From Nocardioides sp. B-3 (GTDB lineage Bacteria > Actinomycetota > Actinomycetes > Propionibacteriales > Nocardioidaceae): 64,000 nucleotides of DNA. Location: assembly GCF_024703895.1 (NCBI RefSeq), contig NZ_CP087968.1:1922001-1986000 (forward strand), given 5' to 3'. Shown here piece after piece: positions 54,328-64,000 of this stretch (the first letter of the stretch is position 1; each line of letters starts with the position of its first letter). The notes under the pieces are model-generated. The model was not told the origin of the DNA, made no database searches, and was given only the letters and a program-made list of their open reading frames with translations. The position numbers were made by a program, and so were the translations under genes.

Positions 54328-57053
54328 GTGCTGATCGGTCGGGGAGCACGAGCAGCGGACCATCGATCGGCTCGTCTCAGGCGCGCGGATCGGTGCCAGT
54401 GGCGTGCTCGCCGTCACCGGGGAGCCGGGCGTCGGCAAGACCGCCCTCCTCCGCTGGACGGAGGGCCGCCTCGACGGTTTTCGCGTCCTGCGCGCCACGG
54501 GCACCGAGCCGGAGCGGGAGGTCCCGTTCGCCGGTCTCCTCGGAGTGCTGCGGCCGGCGCTGGACCTGCTCGACTCGATCGCCCCTCCGCAGGCCCGGGC
54601 ACTGTCGGCGGCCCCGGCGATGGAAGAGGGGCCCGCCGGTGACAGGTTCGCGATCGGTGCGGCGACGCTCAGCCTGCTCTGCAGGTATGCCGAAGCGGCG
54701 CCCGTCGCCGTCCTGCTGGACGACGTCCACCTGCTTGATCGGCCGTCTGTCGGCGCCCCCGGTCTTCGCCGCCCGCCGCCTGAGCTCCGACCCGATCGCC
54801 GTACTGGTGGCGGGACGAGCGGGCGAGGCCGACGACCCGGTCGAGGGACTCGACAGCTTGGTGCTCTCAGGCCTCGACAGAGGCTCCGCCCGCAGCCTCG
54901 TCGAGGGGTTGTCGTCCACGCCGGTGTCCGACGAGTGGTTGACCCGCGTGCACGAGCTCACCGGTGGCAACCCGCTGGCCATCGCCGAGCTCGCCGAGGA
55001 CCCCGATGCGTTGCTGCCCAGCGGCTCGGACGTCCCGCCGCCGCTGTCGTCCGCGCTCGCCGCGTCCTTCACCCGCCGGGTGCGCCTGCTCGACCCCGCC
55101 GCCCGGTCGGCGCTGCTGGTGGCGGTCGTGTGCAACGGCGACCTGCGACTGACCGCGGTGGTGTGCGCGGCGCTCGGTCTGGATGTCTCCCGGCTCGCGG
55201 TCGCGCAGCACGCGGGGCTGGCCGACGTGCTGGGTGGCGAGGTCACGTTCCGGCACCCGTTGCTCCGTGCCGCCATGTATCACGACAGCCCGCCCGACGA
55301 ACGCCGGGCCGTGCACGCCGCGGTGGCGGCGGCCCTGCCTGACGACGATGTCGACCGGCGAGCCCGGCACCTCTCGGAGTCGCTCTGGACTGCGGATGCC
55401 GGCGTTGCCGCGATGCTGGACAGTGCAGCCGACCGGGCGGCGGCCGGTCCGCATACGCGATCGCGTCCACGGCGTACGAACGGGCAGCCCGGCTCAGCCC
55501 GGAGGCCGAGGAAATGGCGCCCCGGCTGGTGTCGGCGGCGGAGAACGCCCGGGCCGCGGGCCCGGCACCGCGGGCGATCGCGCTGTTGGACGAGCTGGCT
55601 CCGACCCACCTCGCGCCGGACCCGGCGATGAGCGCGCTCGAGCTCCGGGCGTCCATCGCCATCCGCAGCGGCTCGGTGCGCCACGCCGCCGCGCTGCTCG
55701 GGAGAGCTGCCGCCGAGACCGGCTCGCCCGACGCGCGCGCCGTCCTCCCCGGCCGAGGCGCTGCACGCGACGCTCTTCCTCGCCGACGGCGCGGCCGCTG
55801 GTCGGCTGGTCGACGAGCTGACCTCGGCGGTGTCCGCCGCGACGACGATGCGGTCCCGCGCGATCGGCACCGTGGCGCTCGGGATGGCCAAGGTCCTCGC
55901 CGGTCGCGGCGGCATCGAGGAGCTCCGCGCCGCCGTACCCCTCCTCGCCGGGGGCGGAGCTGCAGCAGGACGACCGCGGGGTGTCCCGGTTGATGTACGC
56001 CCCGCTGTTCATCCGTGACGCCGCGACCGGGCGCGAGCTGCGCTCGCGCGTCGACGAGGCGCGGGCGCGAGCCGGGGTGGGCACCCTGCCGGCGCTGCTG
56101 TTCCTCGTCGCCCGTGACGGCGCGGACGTCCGACTCGTGGGCCGGGGCCGCGGCCGACTACACCGAGGCGATCCGGCTGGCGAGGGACACCGGCCGGGCG
56201 ACCGAGCTCGCCATGTCGCTCGCCGGCCTGTCGTGGCTGGAGGCGCGCACCGGCCGGGAGCAGGCGTGCCGGGAGCACGCCGCGGAGACACTGGCCCTGA
56301 GCGGGAGCCGGGAGATCCACTGGGCCGAGGCCCGGGCGCTGTTCGCTGGGCGATCTCGAGCTGTCCTTGGGGGATCCGGCCGCCGCGCTGTCCCATCTGC
56401 AGCGACTCGACACCCTGCTCGTCGAGCTGTCCCCGGGCGACCCCGATCTCTCGCCGCGCGCTGAGCTGGTGGACGTGCTGCTGCGGCTCGGTCACACCGA
56501 CGAGGCCACCCGCACGGCTGCGGCGTACGGCGCAGCCGCGGACGCCAAGGGACAGCCCCGGGCGCGGGCGCGGGCGTTCCGCTGCCGGGCCATGGTGTCG
56601 GCGGAGGGCTTCGACACCGCCTTCCAGCAGGCCCCGGCCCTGCACGAGGAGACACCGGACCGCTTCGAGGCGGCCCGCACCTCCTTGGCGTACGGCGCCC
56701 GACTCCGCCGTGCCGGGCGCCGGGTCGACGCCCGGGCGCACCTGCGCGGTGCCCTCGACTCCTTCGCGGCCCCGGGCGCCGAGGTGTGGGCCGACCGGGC
56801 CGCGACCGAGCTCCACCTGACCGGCGAGCGGGTGCCGCGGCGTGCCGTCGGCGGCATCGCGTCGCTGACACCGCAGGAGCTCCGGGTCGCGGTGCTGCTC
56901 GCCGACGGCCGGACGACCCGGGAGGCGGCCGCGGCCCTGTTCCTCAGCCCGAAGACGGTGGAGTACCACTTGCGCAAGGTCTACACGAAGCTCGACATCC
57001 GCTCCCGGGAGGAGCTGGCGGGCGCGGTCGCGGGTTCGCAACCTCAGGTGTAG
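54328..57053 (+). CDS. LuxR-family regulator with N-terminal AAA ATPase (LAL/MalT type), frame-broken
   Basis: About 908 residues. Walker A LAVTGEPGVGKTALLRWTEG near residue 32; Walker B PVAVLLDDVHLLD near residue 128; sensor-like LTGGNPLAIAELAED; long TPR-like helical middle; C-terminal LuxR HTH LTPQELRVAVLLADGRTTRE with recognition LFLSPKTVEYHLRKVYTKLD. At least seven breaks (near 54342, 54755, 55450, 55750, 55960, 56148 and 56350). GTG 54328 precedes LIGREHEQ, the usual N-terminus. Such large ATP-binding regulators control maltose or secondary-metabolism genes. The stop region overlaps the convergent gene by 10 bp. Confidence 0.85.
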
Positions 57054-58518
57054 CGCTTGGTCCGATCCGCTGCCGACCCGGCACCCCGGTTGATCAACGC
57101 CGCCAGCTCGTACTCCAGCACCGCGCCGACCCGGCGGCAGAAGGCCTCGGGCTCGTCGGCCGCGTCGGGCTTCTCCGCGACGATCCGATCCACGATGCCG
57201 CGGCGGTAGAGGTCGAGGGCGCGGACCTGCTGGGCGCGCGCCATCTCCGGCGCGTGGTCGAGGTCGCGGTGCACGATCGCCGAGGCGCCCTCGGGCGGCA
57301 GCGGCGAGAGCCGGGCGTGCTGGGCGGCGACGACCCGGTCGGCCGGCAGGAAGGCGAGCGCGCCACCGCCGTTGCCCTCGCCGAGCATCAGGCACAGGGT
57401 CGGCGCCGTCAGCGTCACGAGGTCGGCGAGCGAGCGGGCGATCTCGCCGGCCGGGCCCCCGTTCTCGGCCTCGGGCGACAGGGCGGCGCCCCCGGGTGTC
57501 GATCACGGTGACGAGCGGCAGCCCGAGCTCGGAGGCGAGCCGCATCCCGCGCCGGGCCTCGCGCAGTGCGCCCGGCCCCATCGGGTGGTCGGTCGTCTGG
57601 CCGCGCCGGTCCCGGCCGAGGAACACGCACGGCGCCTCCCCGAACTTCGCCAGCGCGATGAGCAGCCCGGGATCGCTCTCGCCCTGACCGGTGCCGTTGA
57701 GCGGCACCACGTCGGACGCGGCATAGCGCAGCAGACGGCGCACTCCCGGGCGGTCCGGACGACGCGAGCGCTTCACCGCGTCCCGGGTGTCGACGTCGGG
57801 CACGTCCTCCTGCCCCGGGTCGGCAACCGGCGCCACTCCCTCGCGCGGTGCCTGCAGGATCGACAGCGCGCGATCGAGGATGCCGGCGATCTCGGAGGGC
57901 GGGAAGACGCCGTCGATGATGCCGCGCTCGAAGAGGTTCTCCGAGGTCTGGACGTCCTCGGGGAAGTCGCGCCCGTAGAGCGCGGAGTAGACCCGCGGGG
58001 CCGAGGAAGCCGACGAGGGCTCCGGGCTCCGCGACCGTGACGTGCCCGAGGGAGCCCCACGACGCCATCACGCCGCCGGTCGTCGGGTTGCGGAGGTAGA
58101 CGAGGTAGGGCAGCCCGGCCGCCCGATGGGCCGCAACCGCGGCGGAGATCCGCACCATCTGCACGAAGGCCGGCGTCCCCTCCTGCATCCGCGTGCCGCC
58201 GGAGACCGGCGCCGCGAGCAGTGGCAGGCCCTCGCGCGTCGCCCGCTCGATGCCGGCCACGACCCGGTCCGCGCTGGCCCGCCCGATCGACCCGGCGAGG
58301 AACCGAAACTCTCCGAGCAGTACGGCGACGCGCCGGCCCTTCATGCGACCTTCACCGGTGATGACCGACTCGTCGGTGCCGGCCTTCTCCGCGGCGGCGG
58401 CCAGCTCTGCGGCGTACTCCTCGGAGATGCCCATGCGCGACGGCGCCGTGTCCCACGAGGTCCACGAGTCGGCGTCGAGGACGAGGTCGATGAGGTCGCG
58501 AGCGCCGAGGCGGGTCAT
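57044..58518 (-). CDS. Fused AccD-AccA-type carboxyltransferase, frame-broken
   Basis: About 491 residues. AccD-like half: TRLGARDLIDLVLDADSW, GRMKGRRVAVLLGEFRFLAG, GGTRMQEGTPAFVQMVRISA and NPTTGGVMASWGSLGHVTVA. No zinc-finger CxxC is seen at the N-terminus. AccA-like half: QTTDHPMGPGALREARRGMR, GLPLVTVIDTRGAALSPEAE (after repair near 57490), EGNGGGALAFLPADRVVAAQ and ASAIVHRDLDHAPEMARAQQ. Break near 57996 as well. Could be an acetyl-CoA carboxylase carboxyltransferase or a related acyl-CoA carboxylase. It has no biotin-protein neighbour. Confidence 0.83.
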
Positions 58519-58531
58519 GCGCGCAGAGTAG

Positions 58532-60074
58532 TCAGACTCCGGGCGGTGGCGTCGTGCGTCCCATGATCCACGCGTCGAAGAAGGCCGACAGCTCGAGGCC
58601 GGTCTCCTTCTCCCAGTGCGCGTACATGTCGTCCCGGGTGACGGACCTGTTGTCGTGGGCCGCCAGCCGGGACCGCGCGATCTCGAAGAACCGGTCGTCG
58701 CCGAGCTCGAGGCGCAGCGCGTTCCACATCAGGGCGGGGAGTAGTAGATGTTCGAGCCGCCGAACCGGGCCTTGTCGTAGGCGCCGGGCGGGCCGTAGTC
58801 GTCGCGCAGGCCCCAGGTCCCGGCGGCGCCAGTCCGCGATCCTCGACTTGATCGGTCGGCCGCCACCGTCCTCGGACGCGTTGTCGGACTCCCACAACCC
58901 CTGCATCAGCATCGTCATGCCCTCGTTGAGCCAGACGTCGCGCCAGTCGGCGGGCGAGACCCGGTCGCCGTACCACTGGTGCACGAGCTCGTGGACGAGC
59001 ACGGGAGCCGAGCGGACGTAGTCGTTGTCGCCGATCGTGACCATCGTCTGGGTCTCCATCGCCGACATCGAGTCGGTGGCGACGATACCCGCTGAGCTGA
59101 ACGGATAGGGCCCGAGGCGCGCCTCGATCCAGTCGATCGCGGCGTTGCCGGCGGTCATGGCGTCGAGCACCAGCGGCTGGCCGCGGGGATACCAGTAGTC
59201 GAGCACGACGCCACTCTTCGAGGTGCCGCTCGAGTGCGCGTAGTCGCCGATGGCGAGGGTGATGAGGTAGCTCGCTGCGGGCTCGTCGAGCTGGAACTCG
59301 GTGGTGCGCGTCCCGTCCTGCGTGGTGTTCGCGACGAGGCGGCCGTTGGCGATGCCGGTCCACGGGTCGGGCGCGGTGACGGTGATGTCGTAGAGGGCCT
59401 TGTCGGCGGGCTGGTCGTTCACGGGATACCAGCTGTAGGCGCCGTAGGGCTCCTGCATCGTCCAGACCTCGTCGCGGTCGGTGACCGTGAAGCCGAGCGT
59501 GGAGAAGTCCTCGCGCGTCGTCGGCGCCGGCACGGGCTGTGGCTTGCCGGAGTAGCGGATGACGAGCTCGTGCCGGTCGTCCCGGACGAGCGGACGGAGG
59601 ATCAGGATGTCTTTCTGGGCTTGGGAGAACTTCGCCTCGGTCCCGTCGACGGTCACGCTGGTCACCGTCAGGGCTCTCGCCGGAGTCGAGCGAGAAGCGG
59701 CGCGCCGTCCGGGCTGCGCGGAAGGTGATGGTGGCCGTGCCGGTCAGCGTGCGCGAGGTCGGCGCCCACGCGAGGTCGAGGTCGTAGAGCAGCGCGTCGA
59801 CGTCGGGCCCGCCGACGGCGGGATAGACGGAGTCCTCGACCGGGGTGCTCTCCGCGAGGGCGAGGTCGGGCTCGACGCGTTCGCCGACGGTCGGTGCAGC
59901 GACCGACGGGGTGGCTGCCTCGGAGGCGGACGTGCTGGCAACCGTCGGCGTCGGATCGGCCGCCTCGGGCTCGGAGGTGTTCGAGCAGGCGGCGAGCAGG
60001 AGGGCCGCAAGTCCGCTGGTTGAGCAGGCGCGCCAGCGCCGTGTCGAAACCAAGGACCGGCGGAAGCGGCTCAT
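58532..60074 (-). CDS. M1-family metallopeptidase lipoprotein, frame-broken
   Basis: About 514 residues. Signal peptide ends with GLAALLLAAC (lipobox). The N-terminal all-beta domain reads LLYDLDLAWAPTSRTLTGTA; the active site APVLVHELVHQWYGDRVS plus WRDVWLNEGMTMLMQGLWE gives HExxH and the distant Glu that bind zinc. GAMEN-like motif: DSMSAMETQTMVTIGD. Breaks near 59675, 58830 and 58742. ATG 60074 starts 1 nt after the sigma-factor TAA (TAAATG), so the two are coupled. A 34-bp repeat (60018-60051) forms part of the signal-peptide N-region. Extracytoplasmic aminopeptidase; substrates unknown. Confidence 0.86.
60018..60051. repeat. 34-bp repeat copy B, inside M1 peptidase signal-peptide coding region
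   Basis: On the plus strand it reads GGTTGAGCAG...GTGTCGAAAC with GCGCGCCAGCGCC inside, preceded by CCGCT exactly as copy A (29188-29221). The host gene lies on the minus strand, so it is read as LVSTRRWRACSTS between the start Met region and the hydrophobic core. Same ends, similar length and different cores point to a dispersed repeat family. Confidence 0.8.
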
Positions 60075-60621
60075 TTACTCGCCTCGTAGGAGCGGTCGCG
60101 CCAGCTTCCGGCCGTGGTGGATCTGGGCCTTCACGGTGCCGAGCGGCACGTCGAGGAGCTGGGCGATGTCTTCGTAGGCCATCCTGTAGACGTCGCGCAG
60201 CAGCAGCGGCTGGACGTACTGCGGGTGGTCCTGCTCGATCGTCTCCATCGCCTCGAGCAGGTCGAGGCGCGTGCCGGCGATGACCGAGGTCGTGCGCGGG
60301 TCGGGCCGGTCGTGGTGGCCGCCCTCGAAGTCGGTGGGCGTCGCCCTGGTTCTTCAGCTTGCGGTAGGTCGTGCGGGCGCTGTTGAGCGCGACGACGTGC
60401 ATCCGGGTGGTGAAGCGGCCCTGCCCGTTCCACCCGCCGATCTTGGTGGCGATGTTGAGCAGCGCCTCCCGGCAGGCGTCCTCGGAGTCCCCGGAGTAGG
60501 GCAGGACGCCCCGGCAGACGTTGAGTGCGGGGGGCGCGTACGGCGCTCAGCAAGCCCTCCGGGGCATCGCGATCGCCATCGCGGGCGCGCCGCGCCAGTC
60601 ATCGATGTCGTCCGGAGTCAC
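60075..60621 (-). CDS. ECF-type RNA polymerase sigma factor, frame-broken
   Basis: About 182 residues. Region 2: GVLPYSGDSEDACREALLNI and ATKIGGWNGQGRFTTRMHVV; region 4: EAMETIEQDHPQYVQPLLLR and DIAQLLDVPLGTVKAQIHHG. In region 2 the residues Arg of DACREALL and Arg of FTTRMH are Gln and Trp in relatives; both codons become right if CCAGG (minus, 60468-60472) and CCTGG (minus, 60403-60407) are restored. Break near 60350. GTG 60621. Divergent from the Ser/Thr kinase, whose start is 20 bp away; the downstream M1 peptidase starts at its stop. Confidence 0.82.
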
Positions 60622-60641
60622 GCCTGCAACATAATGCAGGT

Positions 60642-62111
60642 GTGTCTGCCCCCTCTCGGCTCGGTCGCTACCCCGTGCGCCGTCGCATCGGCTCGGGTGC
60701 TTTTGCGACCGTCTGGCTCGCCTACGACGAGCAGCTCGACTCACCGGTCGCGATCAAGGTCCTCGCAGACAACTGGACCGAGGACCTGCACGCGCGTCAG
60801 CGCTTCATCGAGGAGGGGCGCTTCCTCCGCAAGGTCGAGTCGCCCCACGTCGTGTCCGTCTACGACGCCGGCGAGCTGGCCGACTCCCGCCCCTTCCCCG
60901 GTCATGTCCTACGCCGACCGGGGCACGCTCGCGGACCGCCCGGAGATCGAGCCGCTGACTGTCTCCCGGGGCCTGCACGTCATCGGCCGGGTCGGCGCCG
61001 GGCTGCACGCGCTCCACCAGCGCGGCGTCCTCCACCGCGACGTGAAGCCGGCCAACGTCTTGTTCCGCACCGTCGAGCACAACGGCTCGCCCCCGGTCAG
61101 TCAGCGCCATGCTGGGCGACCTCGGGCTCGGCAAGGCGATGGACATGTCGTCGCGGCTCACCATGATCGGCGGCACGCCCTCGTTCGTCTCGCCCGAGCA
61201 GGCCCGGGGCGAGCCGCTCGACGGCCGCGCCGACCAGTTCTCCCTCGCGGCACTGGCCTACCTGTTGCTGGCCGGGCGGGCGCCGTACAACCACACGTCG
61301 CTGAAGGCCGCCTCCGACCCCGGGCCGCCCGCGCCGCTAGACGGCGGGCTGCCCGGCGAGACCGAGGCGGTCCTCCTCAAGGCGTTGTCCAAGGACCGCG
61401 AGGAGAGGTACGCCGACGTGCCGGCCTTCGTCGCCGCGCTGACGACCTCACTGGCCGGCCACGCCGACGAGCCGCCGACGTGGATCCCGGTCGACCACGA
61501 CCTGACGCGCCCCGCACCGCAGGAGGAGATGTTCACGGAACTCTCGGGGGACCGGTCGTCCGGAGGGACGCGGACCACCGCCGGCCTGTCGCGAAACCGG
61601 AAGGTGGGCACAGGTGTCGCCGCCGCCGTCGTCGGGCTGTTCGGCGGCTTCGTCGCGCACGGGCTGGTCGTGACCGACCGCACCATCGTCGACTCCGAAC
61701 GCACCCTGACCGTGACCGTGCCGGAGGCGTGGACCGAGGCCGTTGACACCGATCGATGGGTGCCGCCGGATTCGGAGTTCGAGGAGTCGGCCATCTCGGC
61801 GGGCACAGGGGCCGGATGGAACACGAACGAGAATCCGGGCGAAGGGGTCTTCCTCGGGGTGATCTCGGGCGAGATGCCGGACACGGTGCCGCAGCACCCT
61901 GAGTGCGAGGTCACGCGGCCGGTCGTCAACGACCGCCGCAACGGCGACTCCTACAAGACGGTGGACTTCACCGGGTGCGAGCACGGCGGCATCACGGTCG
62001 AGCGCATCATTGCAGGTCACTGCCAATCGCCTGCTGTGGGTGCAGGTCCGTGCCGCCGACCGTGGGACCGCCTACGACGTGATCGACTCGGTCACGACGT
62101 CAGGGATGTGA
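60642..62111 (+). CDS. Membrane Ser/Thr protein kinase, frame-broken
   Basis: About 490 residues. Kinase domain: RLGRYPVRRRIGSGAFATVW (Gly loop), VAIKVLADNW (Lys), HRDVKPANVLF (catalytic loop intact), LGDLGLGK in place of DFG (DLG, as in some actinobacterial kinases) and GGTPSFVSPEQA. TM helix GVAAAVVGLFGGFVAHGLVV near residue 325; the extracellular domain includes LTVTVPEAWTEAVDTDRWVP and a two-Cys segment ECEVTRP...FTGCEHGG. Breaks near 60899, 61103 and 62013. GTG 60642. The extracellular part is of the unnamed sensor type shared with the next, minus-strand protein. Confidence 0.84.
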
Positions 62112-62117
62112 GCGTCC

Positions 62118-62756
62118 TCAGCCCTCGCGGATCCCGCGGATGATCTTGGTCATCAGGTCGCGCATGCCGGGCAGGTCGACCTCGCGCCCGGTGACCGCGA
62201 TCTCGGCCTCGGCCCTGGTCGGAACCGGTGATGTCGAGCCGGTGTAGAGGGCGAACCGCCGGTAGCCGTCGTGCACGTAGGACACCTCGAGCGCGTCGTA
62301 GGTGCGCGCGCCCAGCGGGATGCGGACTCGGTCCTCGTCGCGGCGAAGGTCGTCGACCCGCTCCTGCACCATGTCCGGGATCTTCTCGTGCTGGGAGACG
62401 ACCTGCTCCACGCGCATGATGTACGTGTTGGTGGGGTTGCCGGCCTTCTTGTACTTCACCTCGTTGGACGAGGTCTCCAGACGGCTCCACCCGCGGGGGG
62501 CGGGGAAGACGAACTTGTAGTTGTCGGTGCCCACCGAGACGTCACGCAACGGCAGGTTGCTGCGCAGGGCCTCCTGTGGCGGGTCGGCCTCCAGCGGTTC
62601 GCGGGGGTTGCTCGGGAAGCTCGGGCTCTCCGCGGTGACGGGCCGCGGCGCGCCGGACGTGACGGGCGAGGACTGGAGGACCTCGGCGATCGCGAAACCG
62701 CCGACGATGCCCGCCGCCAGCAACGTCACCACCGCGACGAGTCCCCGCCAACTCAT
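62118..62756 (-). CDS. Single-pass membrane protein with extracellular sensor-like domain
   Basis: 212 residues. N-terminal TM helix LVAVVTLLAAGIVGGFAIAE, then an extracellular domain: YKFVFPAPRGWSRLETSSNE, AGNPTNTYIMRVEQVVSQHE, YDALEVSYVHDGYRRFALYT and REVDLPGMRDLMTKIIRGIR. The frame is open throughout, but between about 62205 and 62232 the protein reads TGSTSPVPTR, where two compensating CCWGG repairs give TWLDITGSDQ, a more natural match to the flanking structure. The domain has an ending similar to the kinase extracellular domain; the genes end tail to tail (gap 6 bp). Confidence 0.65.
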   Translation of the reverse strand: MSWRGLVAVVTLLAAGIVGGFAIAEVLQSSPVTSGAPRPVTAESPSFPSNPREPLEADPPQEALRSNLPLRDVSVGTDNYKFVFPAPRGWSRLETSSNEVKYKKAGNPTNTYIMRVEQVVSQHEKIPDMVQERVDDLRRDEDRVRIPLGARTYDALEVSYVHDGYRRFALYTGSTSPVPTRAEAEIAVTGREVDLPGMRDLMTKIIRGIREG

Positions 62757-62799
62757 GGGGTGCAGGGTATCTGCCTGCGTCCCCGGCTAGCGTGAGGCC

Positions 62800-64000
62800 A
62801 TGCGCTCTCGGCTCGCTGTCCTTGTTGTCGGGACCTCCCTCGCACTCACCGGCTGCCAGCTGCTCGGCGGTGGCGAGGACCCGTCGGTGGCGCTCGATTC
62901 CCTCGCGGCGGGCCTCTCATCAGGCGACCTGAGCGCGGTTCCCTTCGATGTCGAAGATCCCTCGGCGGCGTACGGCGACGTCGTGGCCGGCCTCGGTGAG
63001 GTGACGCCTGCCGTCGACGCGGCCGAGGCGGAGGTCACCGAGGACACCGCGACCGCGGCGCTCACCCGGACCCGGGAGCTCGACGGCCAGCCCCGGAGCT
63101 ACGAGACGACCGCCGACCTGACCCCCGGTCGACGACGCGTGGCAGGTCGCCTGGGAGCCGGCACTCGTCGAGCCGTCCCTCGTGGAGGGGGAGCACCTCA
63201 CGCTGACTCGCACAGCCGCTGAGCGCGGCCGGATCATGGGCGCGGGCGACCGCGCGATCGTCGCGCCACGCGACGTGGTGCGGCTCGGGCTGGACAAGAC
63301 CAAGCTGACCGCGACCGACGACGTCGCCACGTCGGCGTCGGCGATCGCGGAGGCGCTGAAGATCGACGCAGCTGCCTTTGTGAAGAGCGCCGAGGCGGCC
63401 GGCGACAAGGCGTTCGTCGAGGCGATCGTGCTCCGCGCGGAGGAGGCGACCTCCGCCGTACCCCCCGTCGTTCGCGGACATCCCCGGCGCCGTCTCGCTC
63501 GCCGACCAGCAGGACCTCGCGCCGTCGCGCGGCTTCGCGGCGCCGATCCTCGGCAGCGTCGGTGAGGCGACGGCGGAGATCATCGAGGAGTCTTCCGGTG
63601 CGGTGGAGGCCGGCGATGTCGTCGGGCTCTCCGGACTTCAGGCGCGGTACGACGACGACCTCACCGGCACGCCCGGCCTGACCGTGATCGCGGCCGGCGT
63701 CGACAACGACCGCGCCGTCCACGAGGTGGCACCGGTCGCCGGCACGCCGTTGCAGACGATGCTGGACATCGACCTGCAGACGAAGGCGGAGTCGGCACTG
63801 GCGTCCATCCTTCCGGCGAGCGCGATCGTCGCGATCCGCCCCTCGGACGGCGCAATCCCGGCGGCGGCCAGCGGGCCCGGGAGCAAGGGCCTGAACACCG
63901 CGACCTACGGCCAGTACGCGCCCGGCTCGACGTTCAAGGTCGTGACCTCGCTGGCGCTGCTGCGCGCGGGGCTGCGTCCTGAGGACACCGTCCAGTGCGA
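62800..64000 (+). CDS. Penicillin-binding protein, NTF2-like N-terminal type, 3' end outside window, frame-broken
   Basis: About 400 residues visible. Lipoprotein-type signal VLVVGTSLALTGC; NTF2-like domain (YGDVVAGLGEVTPAVDAAEA, LVEPSLVEGEHLTLTRTAAE); PBP dimer region ARYDDDLTGTPGLTVIAAGV; start of the transpeptidase domain with SxxK as APGSTFKVVTSLALLRAG, the Ser acting as acylated nucleophile. The SxN and KTG motifs lie beyond the window. Breaks near 63126 (repair LTLVDDAWQVAWEP, CCTGG) and 63467. Resembles PbpA/MecA-type class B PBPs that crosslink peptidoglycan during elongation or division. Confidence 0.86.

Overview
The window is high-GC actinobacterial DNA, most likely from a Nocardioides-type organism (Propionibacteriales). 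This rests on gene content: a SigK/RskA operon with fasciclin protein, a HelD-type helicase, actinobacterial acyl-CoA carboxylases, DivIVA-like coiled-coil proteins, and many GTG starts and ATGA/GTGA gene overlaps. I see no rRNA, tRNA, CRISPR array, transposase or prophage. About two thirds of the genes carry one or more frame breaks. Where the protein family dictates the missing residues, the smallest repair nearly always restores a CCTGG or CCAGG pentamer. I therefore read most breaks as sequencing or consensus errors at a modified CCWGG motif and annotate the genes as whole CDSs.

Layout. 0-5.1 kb: acyl-CoA carboxylase beta and alpha subunits and an acyl-CoA dehydrogenase, with overlapping ends. 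5.1-10.4 kb: small unlinked genes (lipoprotein, berberine-bridge-type oxidase with divergent HxlR regulator, YjbR, VOC and AraC pair, isoaspartyl methyltransferase). 10.5-11.9 kb: ECF sigma operon. 11.9-21.1 kb, minus strand: a SigK-type operon (Mo-oxidoreductase, fasciclin lipoprotein, SigK, RskA, FAD amine oxidase, DUF1365, two cyclopropane-fatty-acid-synthase-like methyltransferases, DUF1295). 21.1-30 kb: enoyl-CoA hydratase, HelD helicase, fused chorismate-utilising synthase, sulfatase, PabA/PabB-like pair. 30-37.7 kb: two-component system, fructosamine kinase/phosphatase/membrane-protein operon, secreted anchor-L protein, VanZ, HisC-like aminotransferase. 37.8-42.7 kb: membrane protein, glutathionyl-hydroquinone reductase, two beta-propeller secreted proteins. 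42.8-50 kb: branched-chain 2-oxoacid dehydrogenase E1a/E1b/E2, two DivIVA-like coiled-coil proteins, a pseudokinase. 50-58.5 kb: epimerase, fused hydrolase-glycosyltransferase, methyltransferase, LuxR-family ATPase regulator, fused carboxyltransferase. 58.5-64 kb: M1 peptidase, ECF sigma, Ser/Thr kinase, membrane protein, and a penicillin-binding protein cut by the window end.

The intergenic DNA is also notable. Several gene ends carry long inverted or tandem repeats (24.15, 30.04, 39.06, 40.15 kb), a REP-like palindrome pair lies at 32.35 kb, and a 34-bp repeat with fixed ends lies inside two unrelated coding regions (pabB at 29.19 kb; the M1 peptidase signal peptide at 60.02 kb).
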